NCBI GenBank assembly: GCA_028023455.1
Contig: JAQFVV010000013.1
Span: 3,476,001 to 3,540,000, forward strand
Reading direction: 5' to 3'
Length of the DNA: 64,000 nt
Origin: Epiperipatus broadwayi
Taxonomy: Eukaryota; Onychophora; Udeonychophora; Euonychophora; Peripatidae
Shown here: in pieces, positions 22,810 to 35,228 of the stretch
Numbering within the stretch: the first letter of the stretch is position 1
How the letters are laid out: each line of letters opens with the position of its first letter
Made by a program: the position numbers and the translations under genes
The notes under the pieces: model-generated
Told to the model about the DNA's origin: nothing
What the model saw: only the letters and a program-made list of their open reading frames with translations
Databases searched by the model: none

Positions 22810-23640
22810 TCCTCAACAAACACTTCCATGGTTTCTTACACTTGTATTTTATACTCTTCCAACTTATTCTTATCATTCACTCTCTCTCCACATCTTTCAC
22901 TATTGTTTCTACTCATTTCTATTTTCCATCACATTACTAACCATTTCTATTACAAAGAATTTATGATTACTATTACATACTCTCTCTTCATTATCAAATA
23001 CCTTAATTTTCTGTACATTATTCTTTCCATCTTTCTCTATCAATACATAATCTATTGTGTGGCATATATTATTTTTAGACCATGTGTATTGTCCCTTATA
23101 AATATTTGATAAATTTCCAATGCTCAAATTCACTCTCTTAACAAAATTTCTTCAAAAACTGTCCATTCTTATTATCTGCATCATCAATTTCTTCAATATG
23201 CCCATTCATATTCCGTATAACCATTATTCTCTTCCCCTTTTCTTTAAAACACTGTACATCCTTAACTAGGCATTCATATATGCTACTGTTCCACTCCATT
23301 ATAGTTTGAGTATCTCCAATAGCTATATAAACTATAGCCACCATCCATTCTTGTCTTTCCAACTTTATTTCAAATCACAAATGTTCTTAACATTTAAAGT
23401 ATTTAAATATTTTTTTTGATATAACACCTATACTACCACCCATTTTTTATTTTCTATTTATATCCTGCCATACCAAATCTTCCAGAATAGGCTCTTCTTC
23501 TTCTCTTAGATGTGTTTCCAATACCTCAAGCTCTTCATTTTCAACTGCTTTGTTTAATTCCAGCCACTTTTCTGGTCTCCTACCACCTTGCATATTCAAA
23601 TACCCACTTTTAACAATTTATTCTTTTCTTACTAGTCTGA
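22810..23640 (-). pseudogene. Second copy of the LINE family 2 endonuclease region
   Basis: Minus strand repeats the features of 21820-22600: IRNMNGHIEEIDDADNK (catalytic Asp of GDMN replaced by Asn), TIDYVLIEKDG, VCNSNHKFFVIEM (SDH changed to SNH). Both changes hit endonuclease active-site motifs. It lies in the same orientation as the main copy, directly upstream of it, as a tandem duplicate of ~800 bp. No RT follows this copy. Confidence 0.7.
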
Positions 23641-26600
23641 AAGAGAAATAAAATAGCTAAAAGAGAGCCTATTGACACATGCTAGAACTACAGTCTAAAT
23701 TAAATTTATTTTTCTCTATTTCAGCCTATGCACTTATTTACTATCTTGCTTTTACTTTGTTTATAGCATTACAGTTTCACGGTAAATTGACTATTTTAAA
23801 TTTTATGATTAAACAAATGTATTCATTATTATCCTTGGTTATAGTGTTGAAAATATAATTATTATCATGTCTAAAATAGTCTCTCATATCAACATTTATA
23901 AGGACTATGGTATTATAGAGCATTTTTAATAGCTTTATAAGCTGATTTTAAAACAAACTTCTAAATGTAGTATAAAGAAAATATGTAAACATCACATGAT
24001 CACCATCTCTTATTCTAGCACATAATAGTCTGGGGATATTGGATGAATAGGCACTAAATAGGAATTTTACACACAAGCCTTCTAGCATCCATTGATTACT
24101 CTGGTTGGCACAGGGTGGCACTACTGTATGGAGAGTTTTGCCTTGTTTAAGAAAATATGTACATTTTCATTGCTATTCTTATTAATAAATAAAATTATCG
24201 ATTGTATAAATCAAAAGAATTGCTACACACATACAATTAATTACTTAAAAATAGAAATATAAAATAGGCTTATAAATGCAATATTTTTTTTATGTGAAAA
24301 TTAAATATTTCTTACATTTTATATGTTGCATATGTGTATATGAATGTAAGCATACGTGTTTAAAATTTTAGATTAAGGAAAGATTGATTTAATTGCTAAA
24401 ATATTTGGTAGGTAATAAATTATTTATTTGAAAGTCAATTTAAATGTGTGAAATAAATATCTGAGAAAAGTTTAGATTTATGGGATTTATTTATTTATTT
24501 GTAAAATTGTTTCTCTTAAAACCCAGAAATAAAAATTTACCACATTGGGTTTAAAAAATCTTAACTCTTAATTCTGGAAAAACTAAGAAATCCCAATGCA
24601 TGATGGAGAATATTATATCATCCAGGCATCATGTGAACATTGGTATAAAAAGTAAAATAAGAAAAAAACGATCCATAAAAAATTTAAGTGCATGTAGGAC
24701 TTCACTTAGTGCAATATTTTAGATTGTCATTTTGTTTTCATCTACCTGATGGTAGGTTAAGGTTACAGCTAGGCCGATTGCTTTCACTTAACATCTAACT
24801 TATCATCATTCCAGAGGAGAGATGGAGCAAAACAAAATAACCAGTTCATCATCGATTTAATCCACAAATTCTTTATTTTAAGAAATCTCATTTATTATAG
24901 TCAACTATTAGCAAAAAACAGACAAATTGACTTGTGGAATTGCTGTATCAATATTTAACAAATATCAGGTATATTTTGGAAAAATCATATTTCTTAATTT
25001 CAAACAAGTTACTTAAGCATTTTCCATAGACTATTATAAAAATAAGTTTTTCTTCACTACATGAAGGAATATCTATAAGTCTCAAGAATGTGAGTTTGAT
25101 TTCGTTTTTAATTATAAAAGGAAACATTTTAAAATAACAGTAATTTTTTTAAACTCAAGTATGCTGATTATAAATTTTTATTAAAGAAACGAATTTAGAT
25201 TTTAAAAAAAATGATGAAGATCGTTTTCTTGCTATGGATAATAAACTTTGCTTTATCAGCTATACAATCAAAATTATTGACCTAATGGATTAAAGACCAA
25301 AAAATGAATTAATTAATTTTACTTTCAAATGCCTTTATTTGTGCTTCAAGACGATTCAAGAGGCATAAGTTTTACAATGCAATCAACAAGAATCATTACA
25401 AAGAAATTTAGGGAGTGTCGGTGCATGTCAAGCGCATCCGCACCCATACACTTGATTCAGTGCATAAGATTTTGAACATTCAAGTATAAATGTATGGATA
25501 GGTAAGTGGGATATTAATAGTTCCAGAATGCAGTGATACAAAATTCACCTGCCCTTCCAGACTTACACACATAAACCCAACTTCTTATGCTGAAATTATT
25601 GTTCACAAAACTGTCCAATTATACATTAATTTTATATTTAGAATTAATGAAATGCTGAATGCTAAAATTTTGGATAAAAATAAGTATCTGTTTAAAATTT
25701 GCTACTTACAACAAACTACGAATGTGTATTCAATGTCTAAGTAATTAAGGATTATCGACGCTAAATATGTGAATAATATTCAAAGGATAACAGATTATAA
25801 ATACTTAAATGCTATTCCAGAATGATGGATCTTCTAAACAAATATTGAAAATAATAAATTACCAAGTCATAAACAACCTTAAAAATAGATTACCTTGGAT
25901 TAATATTTTTATGCTATTTCCAGAATGGATATTATAAAAGTGAAATGAATTGTTCAATAAATCAAATGTAATTATTTTAATATGCTTTCTATTTTCTTGG
26001 TTAATTCATATTATAGTGTTTGTTAATATAATAAAACTTTTCTTAGATATTACTGTATTTAGATAAAAGTAATATTTTATTTAATATTATGATTAATGTT
26101 AAGATTGAAAAGATTATTTTGTATGATAGGATAAGCTTGTACAAATTTAACAAATTTATATTAAATGGCTATTGCCAAATATTAATCCTTATGTATTCTT
26201 AATATTTTCACTGCAAAGTTAAATGGAGTTAATTACCCTTATGTAGTTAAGTAAATCTGTAAGGAATACTTATTAGTATTAATTTTCCAGTATTATCTAG
26301 TATAATAAAGCAGCCTAATAATTTAATTGTACTTTGTGCTGAAGAAGTAGTATCCTCCTGATATTCAAGTCTGTAAATCCAATGAAGGATCTTAAGGTAA
26401 AAATAAAGAAGTCTAATATGGTAAATTATCATCTAAGCCTGCTAAGCAATGATTTATACTTGCTTACTTTAAAGGAGTGAAACTTTCTCCAATGTTTGTA
26501 AATGAGGTTGGTGAATAATTGATTGGTTGGTAAAATAAACCAATTAAGAATGTTCATAAGGCATTGATCTTTTTTTGATTATAATTATTATCATTCAGTA

Positions 26601-29600
26601 TTAAATTGAGGATTATTTTGTGAATAGTAATACAACCTATTCCTGTTTAATGTGAATATCTTCACAATATGGTACAACAAAACACTTAATATATCCTAAT
26701 TTAGTTTAAGGAACAAACAGTAATATTTATAAATGTATTATATAATTTTTTTATTATTGTTATTTATTCTTGTTATTGATTTTTATATTGTGCAATAAAT
26801 TAATTGTTAATTTTAATATTTCTCTGAGTCGTTCTTCACAGCTACAATATTAAAAGCCACATTTGAAATATAAACTTATATGTAAAACTTATCTGGATTG
26901 AAAACATCATTATTGTGTTAATGCTATGGCTTGCATACCACATTTATATGTATACATTGAAACTTTCTTATTGACATAATTTTATCCTATCATTGATTTC
27001 TTTTGTATCCACTCTAATGTGTAAATAAAGTTTTAATTTTTGAAAGTAAATGTAAACTATTATTGGATAAGATGGTATACATAAAACCCCTTTTACACTG
27101 TTGTATTCTAGAAATGCATAAACACATTTGATGGCCATGCACTTATTCGATTAACCCTGAAATAAAATTATTATTCAATCTTGTATTTATTTTTGCTAGC
27201 CTTAGATTTAAAAAACACTGATTAAGATTAATCTTAGTTAAGCTTAAAATAATAAACAATAGTTGTAAAGAGCTTTATGTTTAAAGAAAATAAGAGCAAG
27301 AAAAGTACATATTATTATAAAACCCGGAAATTTTCAAATTTATTAATATTTGTGAATGATTATTAGAGTCTAGAATAATTATTACTCATATGAAAAATAG
27401 ATATAGTGAATGCACTACTTTCTTCTAAACCAAAATTGCAAACAAAAATCTCAACCAGAGTGCTTTTTTTCTCAACTCAGGATGTTTTCATTCTTTATTA
27501 ATTTGGTTTCTATATATATAACTTCTAAACATATTCAAAATTCTTTTTTATATATACACACAATTAAATGCACATTATACAACTTAATGTATAATGTCTA
27601 TTGCAGTTTATAAAATAGCTCTAAATATTGAGATTTTTAGAAGGGTACAAGAAAAAGCAAACTATTATTTGAAAACAACAGCCAATCATGTAGTCTTTCA
27701 TAATTCTTCTATTCCTACTTATTTCATTTAGCTCAATGTAGATCTCTTACTATGAACATAATATATAGCTACATATAAGCATAATAGACAATTTTTGCAT
27801 AATTATAAAACTGATAAATTAAAATCACATTAAGAAAATTAATTTTTCGTGAAATGTTTATTTAAAAAAGATGTTTCTTATCCGTTAACCATTATGAGCA
27901 AAATAACTAATAGAAAAGCCTTTATATTGAAAATAATGTTGTTAACATTTATTTAAAGTGGTTGAGAGTTTAGTTCCAGTAATTTTAGCTTGAGAAACAA
28001 TACTTAGACATATTTATTAAGAAAAAATCATACCATTTTAATTTAAAACTTGCAGAATTATTTAAGAAGTTGAAATCATAACAGATTAAAAAAGTAATTT
28101 ATATAAATCTTTTATCAAATGATGACAAAATACTGATATCTAAAATGATGTTATAAATTGCACTCAACAAATCTTAAATAAAAAATAAAAGATCTTTATA
28201 TACAAGTTCTAAGATTGGAATTGTTCAGCTATGGCATTCTTTATGGATATGCAAATTGATAAAAATAAAATGTACTATAGTTTTGATCTACAGAAAATTT
28301 TCGAATAAATTTTCATTTGAATAGGTTATCTCATTTAAATACAAGATGACAATGAAAAAAATATATATATCAGTAATAAAATAAGGATAGATTCACTTAT
28401 CACATGCAATTGAAAAAAAAAAATCAAAAATTTTATCATTAATATTTAGAGAAACATTTTTATTTGATTTAATAAAAATTAGTATGTACAAATAAAATAT
28501 CATTAATCCAAATTTATTGATTCCAGGACTTTTTGCCATTAATGCATTTTTTTTTTTTTTTGGATTTCAAGAACAGATTTTTTAGTCTAATCCAAAACTT
28601 ACACAAAAAAAAAAACAGGCAGATCTTTGGAAATAAGTTTGTTTCTAAGTATTTAATATTTTATTAAGGCTGTGAACCTCAAGAGTAAGTGCCTGAAAAT
28701 GTGAAGATAGGAACCTCTACAGGTCTTAAACACAAGCTTATGACTTTGGAAAAAAAAAGCGGAACCACTCTTTACTTCAACCTACTTTCTATATGAATAG
28801 GCGAAACTAAAGCATTTAGATCTGAGAGCATGAAGCTATTCAATACTTCAATGATTAAGTCCACAATTCCTATTACACATTAGTACTCATGAAATCTTTC
28901 GATTTACAATGAGTTAATGGAAAGATCTTATAGTTAGAAATCTATTACAATAATTTAAAGTTGTAATTATAAATTTATTAAGCGCATATACATTAGCAAT
29001 TTTTTTTCTATAATTTTATTATTTGTACAAATTAATTTATTTATCATAAAAAATTAAAGATTACTTTTAAAATTTTATTTAGATAATAGAAATTTTTGAA
29101 TAATAGATATTCAGATAAACATCATTCTTTATATATAAGTTTAAATATTGAGAACCCTTTTTTTTCCACTACTAAAATAATCAAGAAATAGTAAAAAATA
29201 AAATGCAATAACAACTTGTACAATTTTAAAAAAGTAAAATGAAACTGACTGTTATTTGAAATGGCAACTCTATCAATTGTTATTTATACTAAGACAAGTT
29301 AATGAGCAGCTACTAAAACATTTTACAACAGCAAAGGTTTTCTATCATAAAATGTCATCTATATCTTTGATTTCTCTTATTATTTAAATTATATCATCTA
29401 ATACCTCCACTACATTGACCAAAATTTACAAAATGATTCCTACTTATTCCAGTATTTTTTTAATTTTTTTTGTAAAATTTATTGTATTAGAAAACACTAT
29501 ATGATCCATTGCTAATTTTGATTTTAAAAAAAAATCAATTCGATTGAAATGAGCAATGTCATCAAGCATTGCATAAGGAAAATAGTTTTGATCTGTTAAG

Positions 29601-32600
29601 AACTTATAACTTAATTAGCATCGTTATTGATTTTTTCATGCTAATCATTTTTTTCTATTAAAAACTAATCTCTATGATTTCCTAACATATATATATATGG
29701 ATGTATAAATCAAATATTTCATAAAAAAAAAAATCTTGAACTTCTGTGATTTTGTCTCTTTCCTCTCTTTTTTTAATCATAATTTCACTGCTCTGAGGTT
29801 GCAATTAACCTACTTTTAGTTTAGTCATATAAAACAATTTTTCACAAATGTGCTAAACAATCTGAAAATTTTTATGATGATGTGGTAAATTTAATACTAA
29901 AAAATATATATAAGTTGAAATAAAAAAGTTGTAAAAATATAATGGGATTTAGAAAATTGTATAATGTTAACTTATTTTTTAAAAAATATATAAATAATGT
30001 ATGTCTGCATCAAAAGATTTGATAATGCTTCACCTATTTAATAAAATTCCAAAATATATAATATATTCAATATTATTTTCTTTTTCATTCAAAAAAGAAT
30101 AGATCTCCATCACCGGTTGTAATCAGTGTGTTAGTTTCTCTTAAGTTATATATATATTTCCAATTAAAATAAATTATGTCAATTACATCTTTTCTGAAAT
30201 TCTTAACAATAAAGTGAAATAATTTAAAAGGATCTTTAATCTCTAAAATTTTCAATAGGATTACTACTAATAGTTGTAATAACTGTTACCATCAATATCA
30301 CCAATCAGAGGCAATGCGATTCCCATTTCAACAAATTTATTATTATGTGAAGTTAAAAATAATCTTTAAAAGTAAATGCAAGAGAATAGCTCTTATCCAC
30401 TTTTAGTTAGCAATATTGTTTTAATAACGCATTAATGTCATACTATCATGACAATAAAGTTATAAGTGAATGATTTGAAAATATATATATATGCATTTTT
30501 GGATTTATTTCACATTAAGTAATACAGCTATTTATAACTTACAATTTTAAAAATAAACATAAGATTAAAGATATATGAAAACAAAATAATATTTACAAGT
30601 GCATATTAATGACAAAATAAAAGTATAATAAAATTCTGTAAGTCTACATTATCCACACTCTCACTATTGAAAAGAAAAAAATTAGAAATTTAAGTTCATA
30701 ATTTTCATGTATGCATTAGTGTCTATCTGAATGACATTATGAAATCACTCTTGTCAGTCACTTCCTTTTCTCATACACCCATATAGTTGTTCCCTTGATT
30801 TATTATTGCCTTATCTATTCCATAACTTTACTATCTTGTTTTTGTAACAATTATTATTGTTAATATCTTAATTTAAAAAATGTATGTTAGTATATTCAAT
30901 ATATCCACATTAAGGACTGGAATCAAATCCTATGAATACAAAAAAACGACTATTTTATATTATCAAATTTCCTCATTAATTGTTGATTAACAAAAATTTT
31001 ATTAGTATACATTTTGAAGAAAATAGATATACTTTCTTGCACCTTTCTTCTCCCCCTCTCAAATTTGCAAAATCAAGATCCTATATGATTTGGTGCAATG
31101 ATAGAGCAATAGACTTATTGCCTGGAAGCTTATGTCCATGGAATATGGTTCAGCTGTACCACTTCTGGCATACAAAATTCTTATGAACTCTTGAGCAATA
31201 AACTATTTGATTATTTTATTTATTCATTTATTGATTTTTTATTATAAAAATACTTGCTGGATAAAAAAATAAAAGATTATTTAATCAGGATGCCATGCCA
31301 CATTTAAATAGCCAAATGAAATTGAGCTGCAACCCAAGAATCAATAGCTCTCAAATTTATCACTTTGCAACTATACTAAAATTAGAGAATACTTTCTTTG
31401 TTAATCCAATCATATAAATGTTTTTTCATTAATTGCAAATCCCGTTAAGTTTGGGCAAACAAGTTTCTTTAACACAATATTATTTGTTTACAAAAAAAAA
31501 AAATGATTGTTTTGCATTTTTTTAAAAGTGACCTTTTAATTTTGAAGTGATTATTCTTTTCTCTTAACCTACACTCATCTAAATAAAAGTAGTCATAATC
31601 TAGTAATTAATATAATAGTAAAATAACCATAGACCTAACACCTGATTGAGCAATCTCCACCTACGTTATAAAGACTACATTATATTACAATTGTATATTT
31701 TAGTTTTATCTGAAGTACAAATATTTATCTGATCAATCCATATTATGAAATCTTTAGTCATTTATAATCACTACTGGTTGACTAGATAGAATAGCCAGAG
31801 ATTTTCTGCCTAAAAAAATCCTAAATCTGCCTCAGACCTAAAAAAATTTCAAGGTTCAATTATCTGAATTCAATGTGTGCTATGAAATCCTTAACTTAAT
31901 ATTTAAATGGTTTTTAATTGCAATATAAATTAAACAATTCCTGATAGCAGCATGTAATTCAATGAACTTGTTTTAAACAATATTCACCATGAAATTTTTT
32001 TAAATCACTGTATTCAAAAATTCATTTTTATAAACAATGTCTTTTTCTTCCATGAAAAGTCAAAAAACTTTTACAAAAAACTATATAAAATAATAGATGC
32101 CATTTTTATCTGAACCAAAAAAAAATTCCAGTAATTGAAATTTAAGTTATTTATAATTCTATTAATTAAAATTTATTAGTTTTTTTAATTACTTTTAAAA
32201 GCTATATTAAAAATTGTTTATTTTTCATAACTACATGTATTTTAGATCTGCTAATAGAAATATCTAAAAAATAAAATGGTTGCAAGTGCTTAGCAATCTC
32301 TTAACACAATTTGTTCCAACATCTAATATTTATAGCTACATTATAAAATCATTTTTTATTATGATCAAAATATGAGTATTTGGTTTCATTTATTTAACAC
32401 ATTGATAGTTCATTATAATTTATAATCAGATTTTTAATTAAAGTATATCCATAAGTTTTTCATAGCTGATTCACCTTAAAATATTTACTTTCAAACAATA
32501 ACTCAAATCTATTAGTAATAAAATGTTCATGTTAAATAGTACTAAGAAAATCAATCTAGTATCAAAACTTAAAATATTTGTTCATAGAAATAAAAAATAA

Positions 32601-33164
32601 ACAACAAATTAGGAAAATAAATATTTCAAATATTTTATGATTAAGCCATTAAATATTTCATATTTGTCATTATTAGATATCAGAGGGAAAAAGTGCACTT
32701 TTTATTTATTTATTTATAATTACAATAAAGCCATCACGATTTAAATAAACATAATAAATGTAAAAAGTAATAAAAACAAATTAAATTGTTCATATATTAT
32801 CACTTAGATTTTATATATTTTCATGTCATCATTATTAATTTTTATCATGCCAATTATTTGTAAAAATGTGTGAATATGTTATACAATATAGTATGCTAAA
32901 ACAAATATAATTTGGTTCTAAAATCTCATTCATTATATTGTTTACTCATTCTGCCATTTATCACTCCAGGCTCACAGAATAAAGCAAAGTGATTTAAACA
33001 GGAAAAATATGGAATCAAATATTATAAAATAAATTCATTTATCTTTCATACTCTTTCCTTAATATAAACTATATTTGAAGTTTTCATAATAAAATATTTT
33101 ATCCACATAAAAAGTAGCAATCTTCCTTAATGTTTTCCTGAAGGTTTATGATGATGATGATATA
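23641..33164. other. 9.5 kb A+T-rich stretch without recognisable features
   Basis: Read on both strands, this region shows homopolymer runs, AT microsatellites and only short Phe/Ile/Lys-rich ORFs. No transposon domain, long inverted repeat or RNA gene was supported. Some better-mixed sequence occurs near 24.0-24.1, 25.4-25.6 and 31.05-31.2 kb, but it could not be assigned. Confidence 0.45.
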
Positions 33165-33314
33165 TTAGTTGTATTTATACATTGAACTATTTCCATCATT
33201 AGATAAGTATTGAATGTCTTTAGAAAAATTTAACTTTATTTAAATATTCCAATTACATTTAACTCTTAGTAATAAAACATAGGTTAGTATGTGCACAATC
33301 TTTCAAGAGGTATT

Positions 33315-33440
33315 ATTCTCCTATCTCCTTGAGGTGTTTTTCTGGCCTGATCAGTGACACTACTAAATGGAAATCAAATCTGGAGCCTTAGATTCTTGAG
33401 TATTGAATTTTAAGATAACCTTCTAACCAACAGAGCTATC
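33315..33440 (-). other. PLE tail: tRNA-like module and hammerhead-like core, left arm
   Basis: Minus strand: tRNA-like A-box relic near 33425-33440, degenerate B box GATTTGATTTCC near 33370-33381, then ACCTCAAGGAGATAGGAGAATAATACCTCTTGAAAG (too long to be chance similarity to the other tails). Both modules are more decayed than in the right arm. Confidence 0.45.
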
Positions 33441-33639
33441 CTGCCAAAGGCAACTGTCAGTAGAAATTTCATATTCTTATCTATGAGGATTACTCCTGAT
33501 TTCTCCACTTTTTTTAAGAGCAATGTTGAATAGTAAAATTTCCATACATTATATAGTCACACTAGGTTGACTTATGGGGATACTTGCCATTGTCATGTGA
33601 GCAGCTTCTTTGAATTTTCTTTTTTGTATCATTTCCCCT

Positions 33640-34178
33640 CTATCAATATTTTTGTATTTTCCCAATTGAACATATGTTCATTAGTACATGCACAGTTTTT
33701 TTACATTAGACAAATGTGTTTTATTTCCTATAATTATCAGTTTGTGTTCTTGCAATTGCTTTTAAATAGGGTGACTAGTCTCACCAATATACATTCTTTC
33801 ACATTTACATGGTATTTCATAGATGCAGACTTTGTTTTTCAGCATTTCAAGTTTAGGCTTTGTAGATATGGACTTCCTCATAGAGTTGAATGGCTCTGGA
33901 AAGCTATTCTGATGTTATACTTATTTCAGATTTTCCTTAATTTGTCTGCTATTTTTGGTATGTATGGATATATTACAGTACCAATAATTGTTTTTTTATG
34001 ATTCTTTTTGTTGTCTATTTAAGATTTTATTAATAACAGCTGATGGATAACCATTTTTCATAAGAGTTTGTTCTATATAGATCTTTTCTTTTTTTAAAAT
34101 TACTGGTTTCTGAACACTTCTTTTGCTCTGTTCCAAAGTGATAGTATAAATCCATGTTACTTCAAAAATATGAAACAT
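33640..34178 (-). pseudogene. PLE RT C-terminus and GIY-YIG remnant, left arm
   Basis: The minus strand reads TLEQSKRSVQKPVILKKEKI and then KNGYPSAVINKILNRQQKE, the typical end of a Penelope-like RT before the linker. The GIY-YIG region follows toward 33640 in broken frames, complementary to the better preserved copy in the right arm. 5'-truncated and frame-broken. Confidence 0.65.
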
Positions 34179-34189
34179 GGAGTTATATT

Positions 34190-34771
34190 ATCACTATGGA
34201 ACAGAACAAAAAAAAGCTTGTTCAGAAACCAGCAATTTGAAAAAAAAGAAAAGACCCATATAGAACAAACTCATATGAAAAATGATTACCTGTCAGCTGT
34301 TACTAAAAAAAAAATCTTAAATGGACAACAAAAAGGATCATAAAAAAACAATTATTGGTACTGTAGTGTATGCATACATACCAAAAAAAAAACCCAGACA
34401 AATTAAGAAAAATCTGCAATGAATATAATATCAGAAACAACTTTCCAGAGCCATACCATACTGTGAGGAATTCTAATCTTTATAATATCAGAAACAACTT
34501 TCCAAAGCCATACCATACTACAAAGAATTTTAATGTCTACAAAGCTAAACCTGAAATGTTGAAAAACAAAAATTGCATCTATGAAATATCATGCAAATGT
34601 GGAAGAATGTATAATAGAGAGACCAGATGCCCCATTAAAAAGCAAGAACACAAACTGATGATTAGAAGAGATAAAATAGATGTGTCTAAGATAGCAGACC
34701 ATGTATGTATCAATGAGCATATGTTCAATTGGGAAAATACAAAAATATTGGATAGAGATGAAAAGGTATAA
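34190..34771 (+). pseudogene. PLE RT C-terminus and GIY-YIG endonuclease remnant, right arm
   Basis: The last 133 codons (34370-34771) are open. They include IYEISCKCGRMYNRET (from the PLE consensus Y-x-I-x-C-x-CG-x2-Y-IGET), then KKQEHK and SKIADHVCINEHMFNWENTK. The YIGET tyrosine-isoleucine-glycine is altered to YNRET, likely destroying the nuclease. A 57 bp in-frame tandem duplication gives YNIRNNFP twice (about 34421-34535). Upstream, RT-end sequence with stops reaches the palindrome centre. Confidence 0.7.
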
Positions 34772-34948
34772 ATAAGAAATTTTAAAAAAGCTGCTCACTT
34801 GATAATGGCGAGTAACCCCATAAATCAATCTAATGTGTGACTATACATAATGTATGAAAGCCATAAATTAACTTTGCTCTTAGAGAAAAGTGGAGAAATC
34901 AGAAGGAACCTCATTGATAAATATATGAAATTTCTACTCACTATTGCT

Positions 34949-35095
34949 TTTAGCAGGAAGACTCAGTTGCTTAGTGTTACCTTAAATTCAATACTCAAGA
35001 ATCTAATGGTCCAGGTTTGATTCCCATGCTAGTACTGTCACTGGACAGACCAGCAACATCTGAAGAAGAGAGAATAATACTTCTCAAAACATTGT
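34949..35095 (+). other. PLE tail: tRNA-like module and hammerhead-like core, right arm
   Basis: GACTCAGTTGCTTAGTGTTA (A-box relic) and GGTTTGATTCC (B box) are followed by CTGAAGA, GAGAG, a short A-rich loop, a pyrimidine arm and AAAACATTGT. The CTGANGA heptamer is intact here, but GAAA has become AAAA. Confidence 0.5.
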
Positions 35096-35228
35096 ACATA
35101 TACTAACCTGCGTGCTATTAGTTGAATGTAATTGGAATATTTAAATAAAGATAAATGTTTCATAAGACATTAAATACTTACTATCAGATGATGGAAATAG
35201 TCCAATATATAAATACAATCTTCTTTAA

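Larger units (their letters stand above)
33165..35228. mobile_element. Head-to-head pair of Penelope-like elements forming a ~2 kb palindrome (family 1)
   Basis: The left arm (33165 to about 34175) is the reverse complement of the right arm (about 34182-35228) throughout. The arms meet at CCATGTT-acttcaaaaatatga-AACATGG. Each arm carries, going outward from the centre, the end of the RT ORF, the GIY-YIG endonuclease, a tRNA-like module, a hammerhead-like core and the same tail. Both arms are truncated at the same point in the RT. The arms differ by point changes, and the right arm has one ~57 bp extra tandem copy. Confidence 0.85.

Noticed and set aside
25390-25600. Coding-like stretch with CpG (GTCGGTGCATGTCAAGCGCA)
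   Set aside because: Short readable pieces only, with no recognisable domain or repeat partner in the window.
31090-31180. Possible tRNA-like sequence (TGGTGCAATGATAGAGCAAT... with a TTCAGCT block)
   Set aside because: A-box similarity is partial, the B box does not match and no clover-leaf closes.
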